From Bacillus pseudomycoides (lineage in GTDB: Bacteria; Bacillota; Bacilli; Bacillales; Bacillaceae_G), in assembly GCF_002551005.1 (NCBI RefSeq), contig NZ_NVOY01000008.1, positions 1 through 60,301 of the forward strand: 60,301 bases of DNA, read 5' to 3'. A program made the translations under genes and the position numbers. Under the pieces are notes generated by a model that had not been told where the DNA came from, made no database searches, and saw only the letters and a program-made list of their open reading frames with translations. Each line of letters starts with the position of its first letter. The first letter of the stretch is position 1. Below are positions 10,257 through 17,991 of this stretch, one piece after another.

Positions 10257-11672
10257 TTAATTTGCTTGTTTTAAATGATCTTGCGAACTTTTATCTTGTT
10301 GCAGGTGGCTATGTTTCTTAGAGTATACGAAGTATACGATAACTCCTAGTACAAGCCAAGCACCGAAGTATAACCATGTTGTAAGTGGTAAGTTAACCAT
10401 TAAGAACAGACAACATGCGATTGAAATAATCGGTAATACTGGTACAAGTGGTACCATAAAGCCACGTTGTAATTTCGGATGTGTTTTACGAAGGATCAGG
10501 ACAGAAACACCTACCATCGCAAATGTTAATAATGCTCCAATATTCGCTAAATTCGACAATTCTTTTAAATCGATAAATCCGGCAATTAAAGCACTTCCGA
10601 TACCTGTTAACCATGTTGAAAATACCGGAGCTTCTGTTTTTTTGTTAATTTTCGCAAATGATTTTGGAAGTAAACCATCACGGCTCATCGCAAAGAATAC
10701 ACGTGTTGTTGCGTAAATATAAGCAAAAATTACGGCCATGATACCAATTACTGCACCAATTGCAATTACACCTGCTACTTTATCTTGCCCAACAACTTCT
10801 AATACGTAAGACATCGCTTCTGGTACATTTAATTCTTTGTATGACACCATTCCTGTCATAACAAGACAAACTGCAATATAAATTACTGTACAAACAGCAA
10901 GTGATGCAATAATACCGATTGGTAAATCACGCTGTGGATTTTTTACTTCTTCAGCTGAAGTTGCTAACGCATCAAATCCTAAGAAAGCAAAGAATACTGC
11001 AGCTCCTCCGGCAAAAATCCCATTGATACCATACGGTGCAAATGGCGTCCAGTTTTCTGGTTTTACATAGAACACACCAACTGCAATAAACAATACAACA
11101 ATACTAATTTTAATTAATACCATTGCATTATTTACACGTTTACTTTCTTTCGTACCGCGAGATAGTAACCATGTTAATACTAACGTAATGCCAACCGCTG
11201 GAAGATTTACAATTCCGCCTTGAGATGGAATCGTTAACAATTGTTTCGGAATCTCTATTCCTAATCCACTTACTAAGTTATTAAAGTAACCCGTCCAACC
11301 GCCAGCTACCGCTGCCGTTGTTAACACATAAACTGACAATAATGTCCATCCCATTAAATGTGCAACAAATTCCCCAATTGTTGCATATGCATACGTATAT
11401 ACACTTCCTGATACAGGCAGTGCTGTGGCAACTTCTGCATAACATAATGCTGCAAAGCCACAAACAATTGCTGCAATCATAAACGAGAAAATAACAGCTG
11501 GACCAGCATCTCTTGCTGCTACTAATCCAGTTAATACAAGTACTCCTGTACCGATAATCGCTCCAATTCCTAACATCGTTAAGTCAAATGCCCCTAATGT
11601 TTTTGTCAAAGTTTTACTTTGACTTTGGCTTAACAATTGTGTCACGGATTTCTTTTTGAATAGGTTGGCCAC
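10257..11672 (-). CDS. APC-family amino-acid permease (cationic amino-acid transporter type)
   Basis: This protein has 471 residues and about 12 membrane helices. The conserved APC start GAFDLTMLGIGAIIGTGVLVLTG (helix 1, with the unwound GIGAIIGTG substrate site) is present, as are FFAFLGFDALATSAEEVKNPQRDLP (helices 6-7) and an acidic/basic C-terminal tail. It resembles the YfnA/CAT branch, which imports branched-chain or cationic amino acids across the cytoplasmic membrane. It follows alanine dehydrogenase on the same strand after a hairpin, so it may be partly read from the ald transcript. The pairing suggests alanine or related amino-acid uptake, but substrate specificity is an inference. 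Confidence 0.85.
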   Translation of the reverse strand: MANLFKKKSVTQLLSQSQSKTLTKTLGAFDLTMLGIGAIIGTGVLVLTGLVAARDAGPAVIFSFMIAAIVCGFAALCYAEVATALPVSGSVYTYAYATIGEFVAHLMGWTLLSVYVLTTAAVAGGWTGYFNNLVSGLGIEIPKQLLTIPSQGGIVNLPAVGITLVLTWLLSRGTKESKRVNNAMVLIKISIVVLFIAVGVFYVKPENWTPFAPYGINGIFAGGAAVFFAFLGFDALATSAEEVKNPQRDLPIGIIASLAVCTVIYIAVCLVMTGMVSYKELNVPEAMSYVLEVVGQDKVAGVIAIGAVIGIMAVIFAYIYATTRVFFAMSRDGLLPKSFAKINKKTEAPVFSTWLTGIGSALIAGFIDLKELSNLANIGALLTFAMVGVSVLILRKTHPKLQRGFMVPLVPVLPIISIACCLFLMVNLPLTTWLYFGAWLVLGVIVYFVYSKKHSHLQQDKSSQDHLKQAN

Positions 11673-11697
11673 GACTCTTGCCCCCTTCTAATTAAGA

Positions 11698-11725
11698 AGA
11701 GCTAAGAGGCACTTCTCTTAGCTCT
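11698..11725 (-). terminator. Hairpin between ald and the permease
   Basis: An AGAGCTAAGAG/CTCTTAGCTCT near-perfect stem is followed by a weak T-rich run on the minus strand. It may end or attenuate ald transcripts before the permease. Confidence 0.7.
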
Positions 11726-11761
11726 CATCTTGTTGTATGAAAATATTGTTCGATATTTAGA

Positions 11762-12895
11762 TTAGCAAGATACTGCTTCTGCTTCTAATAATTCTTTTGC
11801 TGCTTTATATTCTACACCGTGTGCTTCTGCAACTGCTTCGAATGTTACAAAGCCTTCTAATGCGTTAATACCTTTTAATAATGCAGTGTTTTCTAAGCAA
11901 GCTTTTTTGTAGCCTTTGTTTGCGATTTGTACTGCATATGGTACTGTAACATTTGTTAATGCAAGTGTAGATGTACGTGGAACCGCACCAGGCATGTTTG
12001 CAACCGCATAGTGAACTACGCCGTGTTTTTCATAAGTTGGGTTGTCATGTGTTGTAATACGGTCAGTTGTTTCGAAAATACCACCTTGGTCGATTGCGAT
12101 ATCAACTACAACAGAACCTGGCTCCATAGACTTGATCATTTCTTCTGTTACAAGTTTCGGTGCTTTTGCTCCTGGAATTAATACTGCACCGATTACAAGA
12201 TCAGACTCTTTTACAGCTTGTGCAATATTGTAAGGATTAGACATTAAAGTTGTCACTTGGTTACCGAAAATATCATCTAATTGACGAAGACGATCTGCGC
12301 TTAAGTCGATAACTGTTACGTCAGCACCTAAACCAACTGCAATTTTAGCAGCATTTGTACCAGCTTGTCCACCACCGATAATTGTTACTTTACCGCGTTT
12401 TACACCTGGAACGCCTGCTAATAAAATACCTTTTCCACCTTTGTTTTTCTCAAGGAATTGTGCACCAAGTTGTGCTGCCATACGACCTGCAACTTCACTC
12501 ATAGGTGCTAATAATGGTAAAGAACGATTTTCTAATTGAACTGTTTCGTAAGCGATTGCTACTACTTTATTTTCAATTAACGCTTTTGTTAATTCTGGTT
12601 CTGGAGCTAGGTGTAAGTAAGTGAATAGAACTAAACCTTCACGGAAATATTTATATTCGCTTGCAACTGGCTCTTTAACTTTCATTACCATTTCCATAGA
12701 CCAAGCTTCTTCAGCTGTTTCTACGATTTTTGCTCCTGCTTCTACATATTGCTCATCAGTAAAACCTGATCCTAATCCTGCACCCATTTGAATGAATACT
12801 TCGTGATTGTTACGAATTAAATGCACAACACCAGCTGGTGTCATAGCTACACGGTTTTCGTTGTTTTTAATTTCTGTTGGTACCCCAATACGCAT
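11762..12895 (-). CDS. ald: Alanine dehydrogenase
   Basis: This 377-residue protein starts [20 protein letters not shown], the diagnostic N terminus with the pyruvate-binding Arg. It also has the catalytic Lys in VMKVKEP, His96 in YLHLAPE, the NAD-binding [24 protein letters not shown] Rossmann motif, and the catalytic Asp in [10 protein letters not shown]. The enzyme interconverts L-alanine and pyruvate with NAD, supporting alanine use during growth and sporulation. Length matches the family. The SD is AAGGGGG. Upstream lies a 650-base gap holding a dispersed repeat and no gene; downstream is the amino-acid permease. Confidence 0.97.
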   Translation of the reverse strand: MRIGVPTEIKNNENRVAMTPAGVVHLIRNNHEVFIQMGAGLGSGFTDEQYVEAGAKIVETAEEAWSMEMVMKVKEPVASEYKYFREGLVLFTYLHLAPEPELTKALIENKVVAIAYETVQLENRSLPLLAPMSEVAGRMAAQLGAQFLEKNKGGKGILLAGVPGVKRGKVTIIGGGQAGTNAAKIAVGLGADVTVIDLSADRLRQLDDIFGNQVTTLMSNPYNIAQAVKESDLVIGAVLIPGAKAPKLVTEEMIKSMEPGSVVVDIAIDQGGIFETTDRITTHDNPTYEKHGVVHYAVANMPGAVPRTSTLALTNVTVPYAVQIANKGYKKACLENTALLKGINALEGFVTFEAVAEAHGVEYKAAKELLEAEAVSC

Positions 12896-13296
12896 AATGA
12901 AATGCCCCCTTATAATTAACAGAAAAAAGTAATTCTTTTTTCTTTTTTTAATAATGAATAACTTATGAATTTATTCTAGCATAACTTCCCAGTTATGAAA
13001 ACGCTATCATATAAAAAAATAAAAGTTTTTATATTTCAAATAGTGGAAATAGTATAAACCATTTTTATCAAGATCTATATATTCTTACTCTTTTCTGCTG
13101 TTCTATATTTATTATTTTCAGAAAATTTTTTCACTGATAAATGTTATACAAAAATCCATAAATACTCTTTATAAGCCCTTACTTAACAGTTTATAACACT
13201 GTAACAACCTGTTGAATATTTATTTCTCAATATAACTTATAAGATAGTCCAATCTTTTTCATTATTTGTCATATCAGTCACTGGTATGACATAACA
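12896..13296. other. Long AT-rich intergenic region upstream of ald
   Basis: About 400 bases are without a supported gene. The ald promoter must lie at its left end, but I cannot pick -35/-10 boxes with certainty in such AT-rich DNA. No conserved RNA element was recognised. Confidence 0.5.
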
Positions 13297-13322
13297 AAGG
13301 CTTATCCCTGTTTGGAATAAGC
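13297..13322. terminator. Hairpin with GGCTTAT/ATAAGCC stem
   Basis: The stem GGCTTATCCC..GGAATAAGCC lies downstream of the HAD hydrolase and its repeat. On the minus strand it is followed by TTTGTTAT, so it could be the terminator of that gene, displaced by repeat insertion. The T run is weak. Confidence 0.45.
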
Positions 13323-13356
13323 CCGATGAAATTGCATAATGTATATCCACTTTGAT

Positions 13357-13514
13357 TTTTTAACATCTAAGTTGCTGTTATATAAAATATAAAGTGATAT
13401 GCTACTTGTTTGCTCACTTTGTTTTCACATTGCCTGCGGCAGGAAAGGGCCCTGGCGCTCTAAGCATGGCCAGATGCTCTCGCCGCCTAAAAAGAAAAAG
13501 GGTTTTTATGTTGA
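13357..13514 (-). repeat. bcr1-like dispersed repeat, copy B
   Basis: This is a reverse-orientation copy. Reading the minus strand, it carries the AAAAACCC start, GCATCTGGCCATGC core, GGCCCTTTCC and the end TATAAC..AACTTAGATGTT. It fills much of the gap between ald and the HAD hydrolase and has several substitutions against copies E and F. Confidence 0.7.
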
Positions 13515-13553
13515 TTTTTTATTTGTACTTATATGTTATCCACCGCAGTTGTA

Positions 13554-14258
13554 TTAAAGAATTGTGGCAATATCCTTCATACTGTCTAAAATATAATCCG
13601 CTTCTTCTAAATCTTCCTTCCTGCTCGCACCTGACAAGACGCCCACCACTTTGATGTTGCTGTTTCTTGCAAATCTAACGTCTGTTAATGTATCGCCTAC
13701 CATTAACACAGCTTCTTCAGTCAGTGAAAATTTCTCTTTAAATATATGATAAAAATCATTTTCAGGTTTTGTTTTATTCACACCATCATCTGCACCTAAA
13801 AAATCCACATAATCATATAATCCGGTCATTTTCAAGGAATGAACAGCTGCATCAACATCGTCCGCTGTAACAACTCCGATGACATATTCATGGTCTTTTA
13901 AGTATTGTAATGTTTCCTTTGCCCCTTCTACTTCTGTAAAGACGAGATCATCTGCTGTAGAATGTTTTTTGAATAATGCACATACATCATGAATAAAGTT
14001 CTCTTTACTCACGTTTTGATTTTCTAATAATGAAAACCATGCAGCCGCAATAAAATAATTTGTTCGGCAAGCTAGTAAACTCGTACTCTCAAAATCATTA
14101 TCACTCATACCAATAATCTTCAAATATTCATCTCGCTTATTTTTTTCGTTTGGGTACATTTGAAAGATATCATCTAAAACGCGATGAACGATTTTGTACC
14201 AAACAGAATCTAGCTGGATTAGTGTTCCATCTTTATCAAAAATAATTGCTTTATTCAT
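13554..14258 (-). CDS. HAD-superfamily phosphatase
   Basis: This 234-residue protein has all four HAD motifs: I, FDKDGTLIQ (nucleophile and acid Asp) at 8-16; II, VVTAD near residue 127; III, KTKPENDF with Lys; IV, MVGDTLTDVRFARNS with GD..D. A helical cap domain lies between motifs I and II, typical of the phosphoglycolate phosphatase/pyrophosphatase PpaX class. It hydrolyses a phosphate ester in the cytoplasm; the substrate is unknown. It is preceded by a structured stretch left by a decayed insertion element. The start ATG has AGGATGAAAG upstream. No coupled partner gene is present. Confidence 0.82.
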   Translation of the reverse strand: MNKAIIFDKDGTLIQLDSVWYKIVHRVLDDIFQMYPNEKNKRDEYLKIIGMSDNDFESTSLLACRTNYFIAAAWFSLLENQNVSKENFIHDVCALFKKHSTADDLVFTEVEGAKETLQYLKDHEYVIGVVTADDVDAAVHSLKMTGLYDYVDFLGADDGVNKTKPENDFYHIFKEKFSLTEEAVLMVGDTLTDVRFARNSNIKVVGVLSGASRKEDLEEADYILDSMKDIATIL

Positions 14259-14284
14259 TCTTTCATCCTGGTTTAAAAAACTTA

Positions 14285-14500
14285 TAAAAATCTATCAAAA
14301 CGTTGGCGAACCAAGACAAAAGCCAACTACCGAAAAGGAATCTAACCTTTTTCCTGTCCGCAAGGCTATCAGCTTCTCATTCACCTACTGTGAAAGAATA
14401 ACGGCGGGTTCCTGTTAGGAACGGTCTTGTTTTGCGCATAATCATTCATCCGAGTCAACTATACGCAAAGAGATATAAGTTTTAAACCAGGTTCCCTCCC
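14285..14500 (-). other. Structured region downstream of tnpB remnant; possible relic omega-RNA/right end
   Basis: This noncoding stretch lies between the tnpB fragment and the HAD gene. It contains three compact stems: GTTGGC/GCCAAC (about 14303-14328), AAAAGG/CCTTTT (about 14333-14353) and GGTTCCTGTTAGGAAC (about 14407-14422). Full TnpB elements encode a structured omega-RNA at this place, at and beyond the tnpB 3' end. The link is positional only. It would also form the 5' leader of the HAD gene, so a leader RNA is the alternative. Confidence 0.4.
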
Positions 14501-14545
14501 TTCTTGATTTGAAATAAAATTTGTTGATTACTCATATACATTGTT

Positions 14546-14788
14546 TTATGAAGGATACTCCATAATTTCCAGTTGTGATGGTTTTCCATGTTGCGATGGT
14601 TTGTAACCATTTCTTATGTTACGATCATATAAAAATTGATTTTCATTGTTGTTTTCGTAATCCTCTTTACATGTTGTTAACAATTGATTGTATAACCAAT
14701 TTAAAATACGACTTTGACCGTCTAAAATAAGTTCATCTTCTTTTGAAAACACCACTTCTATTTTTTTATTATAAGTAAGCAGTGCCAT
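14546..14788 (-). pseudogene. tnpB N-terminal remnant (IS607/IS605-type RNA-guided nuclease)
   Basis: Eighty codons remain. Residues 1-57 match the N terminus of TnpB (OrfB) proteins: LTYNKKIEVVFSKEDELIL, RILNWLYNQLLTTCKEDY and FLYDRNIRNG. After residue 57 the sequence (YKPSQHGKPSQ..) no longer follows the family and soon stops; full TnpB proteins have about 360-420 residues with RuvC and zinc-ribbon regions, which are all absent. A large internal deletion is therefore likely. It sits 21 bases after the tnpA remnant, in the order of an IS607-type unit. It cannot be active. Confidence 0.75.
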
Positions 14789-14809
14789 TTTGTTTTTCCT
14801 TCTCTCTGT

Positions 14810-15034
14810 TTATTTTTCTTTAAGAAGAGATTCATTTATTTCTTTTATTTTTTTGGCTTTTTTAGAACGACTTCCATACAATTTTGTACTGAAAACTGTA
14901 ATAACAGAAAGTACGTCTTCTACTAATTCTTCTTCATAAGTTTTATATCCTGTGTGATTGATAATTTCAATTTTTACATTTACTAAAATTATAACAAAAA
15001 AGAAAGCAAGTAGCGGGCATGTTGTATTTGGCAT
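14810..15034 (-). pseudogene. tnpA C-terminal remnant (IS607-type serine recombinase)
   Basis: The last roughly 45 residues, EEELVEDVLSVITVFSTKLYGSR followed by a Lys-rich tail, match the C terminus of IS607-family serine recombinases. The first roughly 25 codons (MPNTTCPLLAFFFVI) do not, and their DNA is the tail of a bcr1-like repeat. The catalytic Ser domain is therefore gone, cut off at the repeat junction. Together with tnpB it marks a dead IS607-type insertion. Confidence 0.7.
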
Positions 15035-15056
15035 AGCAATGACTTATATGTCCAAA
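15000..15056 (+). repeat. bcr1-like repeat, right-end fragment C
   Basis: GCATGTTGTATTTGGCATAG followed by CAATGACTTATATGT matches the last third of copies D-F. The left two thirds are missing and join the tnpA remnant directly. Confidence 0.6.
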
Positions 15057-15124
15057 CGCTAAAACAGATTTAGATGGACTCTTTTCAGTTATGACTGTCG
15101 AAAAACATAATAAAAAACGACTTA

Positions 15125-15727
15125 TCACTTTCCGTAATGCTGCACTAGTTTCTGATAATCACTCCAGCTATCCACATCATAAAAAAGAGCCGATTCTTCA
15201 TACGATATCGTTATACCCTTTACACATGACTTTTGAAAAATAGCGCGAGCTCCTTGATCGCCTTCTAATGTTTGTAAGATAGGAAATGTTTTCTTCGCAA
15301 ACAAAACAGGCGGTCTTACAATGCCGCGATGCTTTGCTGCTACATAATAGACCGTTTTATGTTTCTTATAACAATCTATTAATTCATTAATTATCTCTAT
15401 TTTAATAAAGGGCTGATCAGCAAGTAAGACAACAATCCCATCCGCTTTCATATGCATTGCTTTCTGAACCCCGCAGCGAAGTGAATGTGATTGTCCTTGA
15501 CTAGAATCAGCACAAGAAAGAATGTGTACGTTCTTATGTCGTAATGATTGCGAAACCCAACTCGCTTCATTTGTGACAATAATGATACCTGCGAGATTGG
15601 AAGACAAAGCTGTTTGGAGGGCTGCATTACCAAGTAGTTCATGATGTAAAGGAAGAGAAAGCTTATGAATTCCTGGTCCCATTCGTCTACTATTTCCCGC
15701 CGCCAAATATACACCAATGATTTTCAT
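15125..15727 (-). CDS. pucB: Molybdenum cofactor cytidylyltransferase-like protein (PucB/MocA)
   Basis: This 200-residue protein is read from the ATG at 15727 (MKIIGVYLAAGNSRRMGPG), which shows the nucleotidyltransferase LAAGxSxRMG loop; the longer frame lacks a ribosome site. VVLLADQPFI is the second motif, with the metal-binding Asp. MocA-type enzymes add CMP to molybdopterin cofactor for hydroxylases of the xanthine dehydrogenase family. It is the last gene of a five-gene operon with the enzyme subunits and the XdhC-type chaperone, and its start overlaps the control region of pucA by 2 bases after the stop. Close relatives in B. subtilis are PucB. The symbol is by analogy. Confidence 0.85.
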   Translation of the reverse strand: MKIIGVYLAAGNSRRMGPGIHKLSLPLHHELLGNAALQTALSSNLAGIIIVTNEASWVSQSLRHKNVHILSCADSSQGQSHSLRCGVQKAMHMKADGIVVLLADQPFIKIEIINELIDCYKKHKTVYYVAAKHRGIVRPPVLFAKKTFPILQTLEGDQGARAIFQKSCVKGITISYEESALFYDVDSWSDYQKLVQHYGK

Positions 15728-15728
15728 C

Positions 15729-16685
15729 TCACTTCCCCCGTAATTGCCCGATGATTTCAGCCATGATACTAATGGAAATTTCACTTGGACCTTGTGCACC
15801 AATTGAAATTCCAACAGGAAAATGAAGGTGATGAGGGATTGGTTTCCCTTCTAATAAGCGCTCCGTACGATGACGAGGGCCTAAAATACCTATATAACGA
15901 ACATTTTTTTCTAATAAGAGCGACAGTAATTGCCGATCTCTTTCAAAGTGATGCGTCATAATGACAAGAAAATCACTTGAATGTAGTGAAAGGTCTTTGA
16001 TCATTTCTCCTGGAAACCCAACTACGCATGCATCAGCATTTGGAAATTGACCAGTATTACATAAGCCCTCCCGCCAATCGCAAACTGTTACGAAGAAGTT
16101 CGTTTCCTTTGCAAAACGCACGAGCGGCTTTGCATCTTCTCCTGCCCCAAAAATAAACAGGCGGGGCTTCGGTATAAAATGTTGGCTATAATATTCATCT
16201 TGTAACCCATTTTTTAAGTCAGTTGCCTGTGGAATCGCTCCTTCCCAATTCCCAAGCGTATTCCCATTATTAAATATAAGCGCAGTTTGCTCTAGGGAAA
16301 GGTTTTTCACCATCCAAGCGGAGGAGCCATTGGTAAGGCGAATATACAAATCTTGTAAAATCGCTTTATAGTTATCATCTATATGTTCTACTAATACATG
16401 AATGACACCATTACATCCTACTCCCCAAGACAAATCATCTTCTGCTTTCGTGTTAAATGTATGAATCGCCCACGTTTTATGCTCCATAGCATGCGTTGCA
16501 TAGTAGAAAAGCTCTTCTTCAATGCACCCTGTACTAAGCATTCCTACTTTTGTACCATCTTCTTGAAAAAGCATCATCGTTCCTTCTTTTCGATATGCCG
16601 ATCCTTCAACATGAATAATCGTCGCTAACGCACAGCGTTTCTCACAACATAACAACGCTTCTAATACATCATATACAGAAGTCAT
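15729..16685 (-). CDS. pucA: XdhC/CoxI-family molybdoenzyme maturation factor (PucA)
   Basis: This 318-residue protein has the N-terminal XdhC_CoxI domain (CALATIIHVEGSAYRKEGTMMLF, then LSTGCIEEEL with its Cys) and a C-terminal XdhC Rossmann domain (LFIFGAGEDAKPLVRFAKETNFFVTVCDWR, then GILGPRHRT and PVGISIGAQGPSEISISIMAEI). Family members bind the molybdenum cofactor, help its sulfuration and insert it into xanthine dehydrogenase. Its start overlaps the end of the 2Fe-2S subunit gene by 4 bases (ATGA), so the genes are translationally coupled. Intact. Confidence 0.9.
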   Translation of the reverse strand: MTSVYDVLEALLCCEKRCALATIIHVEGSAYRKEGTMMLFQEDGTKVGMLSTGCIEEELFYYATHAMEHKTWAIHTFNTKAEDDLSWGVGCNGVIHVLVEHIDDNYKAILQDLYIRLTNGSSAWMVKNLSLEQTALIFNNGNTLGNWEGAIPQATDLKNGLQDEYYSQHFIPKPRLFIFGAGEDAKPLVRFAKETNFFVTVCDWREGLCNTGQFPNADACVVGFPGEMIKDLSLHSSDFLVIMTHHFERDRQLLSLLLEKNVRYIGILGPRHRTERLLEGKPIPHHLHFPVGISIGAQGPSEISISIMAEIIGQLRGK

Positions 16686-17152
16686 TTTGAATCCCCTTGC
16701 TGCTTTTGTAATACAGACTTTACAGCTTCTTCAATCTCTTGATAGCTCGTGCAACGGCAAATGTTAGAACTTAACCATTCTTCAATGACGCGATCATCTG
16801 CATCAGGCCTCCCTGTAACAAGCCCGTGGCAATTCATAATAAACCCCGGTGTACAGTATCCGCATTGGAACGCCCATTTCTCTTCAAAAGCTTGTTGAAT
16901 AGGAGCTGATTGTAACCCCTCAATCGTTGTAACTTGCTTTCCAATCGCTTCAACAGCCAGCATAATACAAGACTTAATTGGTGTCCCGTCAACAAGAACT
17001 GTGCAAGCACCGCAATCACCATTTTCACAGCCAGGCTTTGCTCCTGTTAAATCCAGTTCGTGACGTAATATGTGTAATAGTGTATCAGCCATTCTTCCAA
17101 CAGCCTCTCGCGTTTCCCCATTTACATCCAAAATGAGCTGCACGTTTCTCAT
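16682..17152 (-). CDS. pucE: Purine hydroxylase 2Fe-2S subunit (PucE type)
   Basis: These 156 residues carry both iron-sulfur cluster motifs of the family: a plant-ferredoxin type, C42..C47..C50..C62 (GCENGDCGACTVLVDG), and a helical type, C97..C100..C132..C134 (CGYCTPGF and SNICRCTSY). The subunit passes electrons from the molybdenum site to FAD. It overlaps pucC and pucA by four bases each, typical of tight coupling. Length is normal for the small subunit of xanthine dehydrogenase and related hydroxylases. Confidence 0.93.
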   Translation of the reverse strand: MRNVQLILDVNGETREAVGRMADTLLHILRHELDLTGAKPGCENGDCGACTVLVDGTPIKSCIMLAVEAIGKQVTTIEGLQSAPIQQAFEEKWAFQCGYCTPGFIMNCHGLVTGRPDADDRVIEEWLSSNICRCTSYQEIEEAVKSVLQKQQGDSK

Positions 17153-17991
17153 ATTTCGTCCCCCTTTGCAAAGTTTCGCAATAGATCTTGCAATACAGAT
17201 TGAAATACAAATGTCCGATAAGCACGCGAGCCTCTTATATCATCCAATACAGGAGCAGGAATATGAGTTAGAGCACTTTCAATTCTTTTCTCAAATGGAA
17301 TACGCTTATTATTTAAATCTGCTTCCATCTGAAATGAACGAAATGGAAAAGCGCATAAACCACTGCATACCATCCGAATTTCATCGCCATATTTTATCGC
17401 TGCAACTGTCACAAGGGGATAATCAATTTTTTCTAGTTGGCGTTTCTTCACACTATAATACGGCGCCGTCACATACGGCCGCTCTGTAATGATTTGTACA
17501 AGGAACTCTCCCTTTTGTAGTTGTAATTTTTCCACAAAAGCTTGATGAGCAGGTACATAGCAAATCCCCTCTATTCCTGCAATGACAAATGTACTATCAG
17601 CTAATAAAAACGGCAGCACAGCCTCCCTATATCGAATCCTTCCCGCAACATTTCCGCCAATTGTAATTTTATTTCTTGCTGTGCGATCTGCGGCCCGGCC
17701 AGCGGTTTCCCCAAGAAGCGGAAAGACTTTCGCATCTTGAACGTTTGTTATCGTTAATGTTGCACCTAGTAAAAGTTTGTCATCCTTCCATTCACAAACA
17801 TTACATTCTGGAATATTTTTTATATCAATAACAGCTTTTGTTCGAATGCGCTGTGAGCGTCCCATCGTAATAATTTCTGTTCCGCCTCCATAGTAGAGCG
17901 GCTTCTTTCCTTCTTGATCTAGCTGATGAAATAACCGAATTGCCTCTTGAATAGAATCCGGACGATAATACTCAAAATCAAATGGTATCAT
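17149..17991 (-). CDS. pucC: Purine hydroxylase FAD-binding subunit (PucC type)
   Basis: The protein has 280 residues from the ATG at 17991 (MIPFDFEYYRPDSIQEAI), which shares ATGA with the stop of pucD and follows a GGGATGG SD; a longer start inside pucD is less likely. It has the FAD-binding motif GGGTEIITM and the second motif TIGGNVAGRI of the CoxM/CutM family, then a CO_deh_flav_C region. It oxidises the 2Fe-2S subunit and reduces NAD or another acceptor. Its place between the molybdenum and 2Fe-2S subunit genes fixes the role. Substrate follows from the operon, see pucD. Confidence 0.9.
   Translation of the reverse strand: MIPFDFEYYRPDSIQEAIRLFHQLDQEGKKPLYYGGGTEIITMGRSQRIRTKAVIDIKNIPECNVCEWKDDKLLLGATLTITNVQDAKVFPLLGETAGRAADRTARNKITIGGNVAGRIRYREAVLPFLLADSTFVIAGIEGICYVPAHQAFVEKLQLQKGEFLVQIITERPYVTAPYYSVKKRQLEKIDYPLVTVAAIKYGDEIRMVCSGLCAFPFRSFQMEADLNNKRIPFEKRIESALTHIPAPVLDDIRGSRAYRTFVFQSVLQDLLRNFAKGDEI

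Noticed and set aside
13394-13654. Plus-strand 86-codon frame
   Set aside because: Antisense to repeat copy B and the end of the HAD gene; no SD.
14285-14500. T-box or SAM riboswitch
   Set aside because: The AGGGAGGGAACC segment resembles a T-box only loosely; the conserved AGGGTGGNACCGCG and antiterminator are absent.
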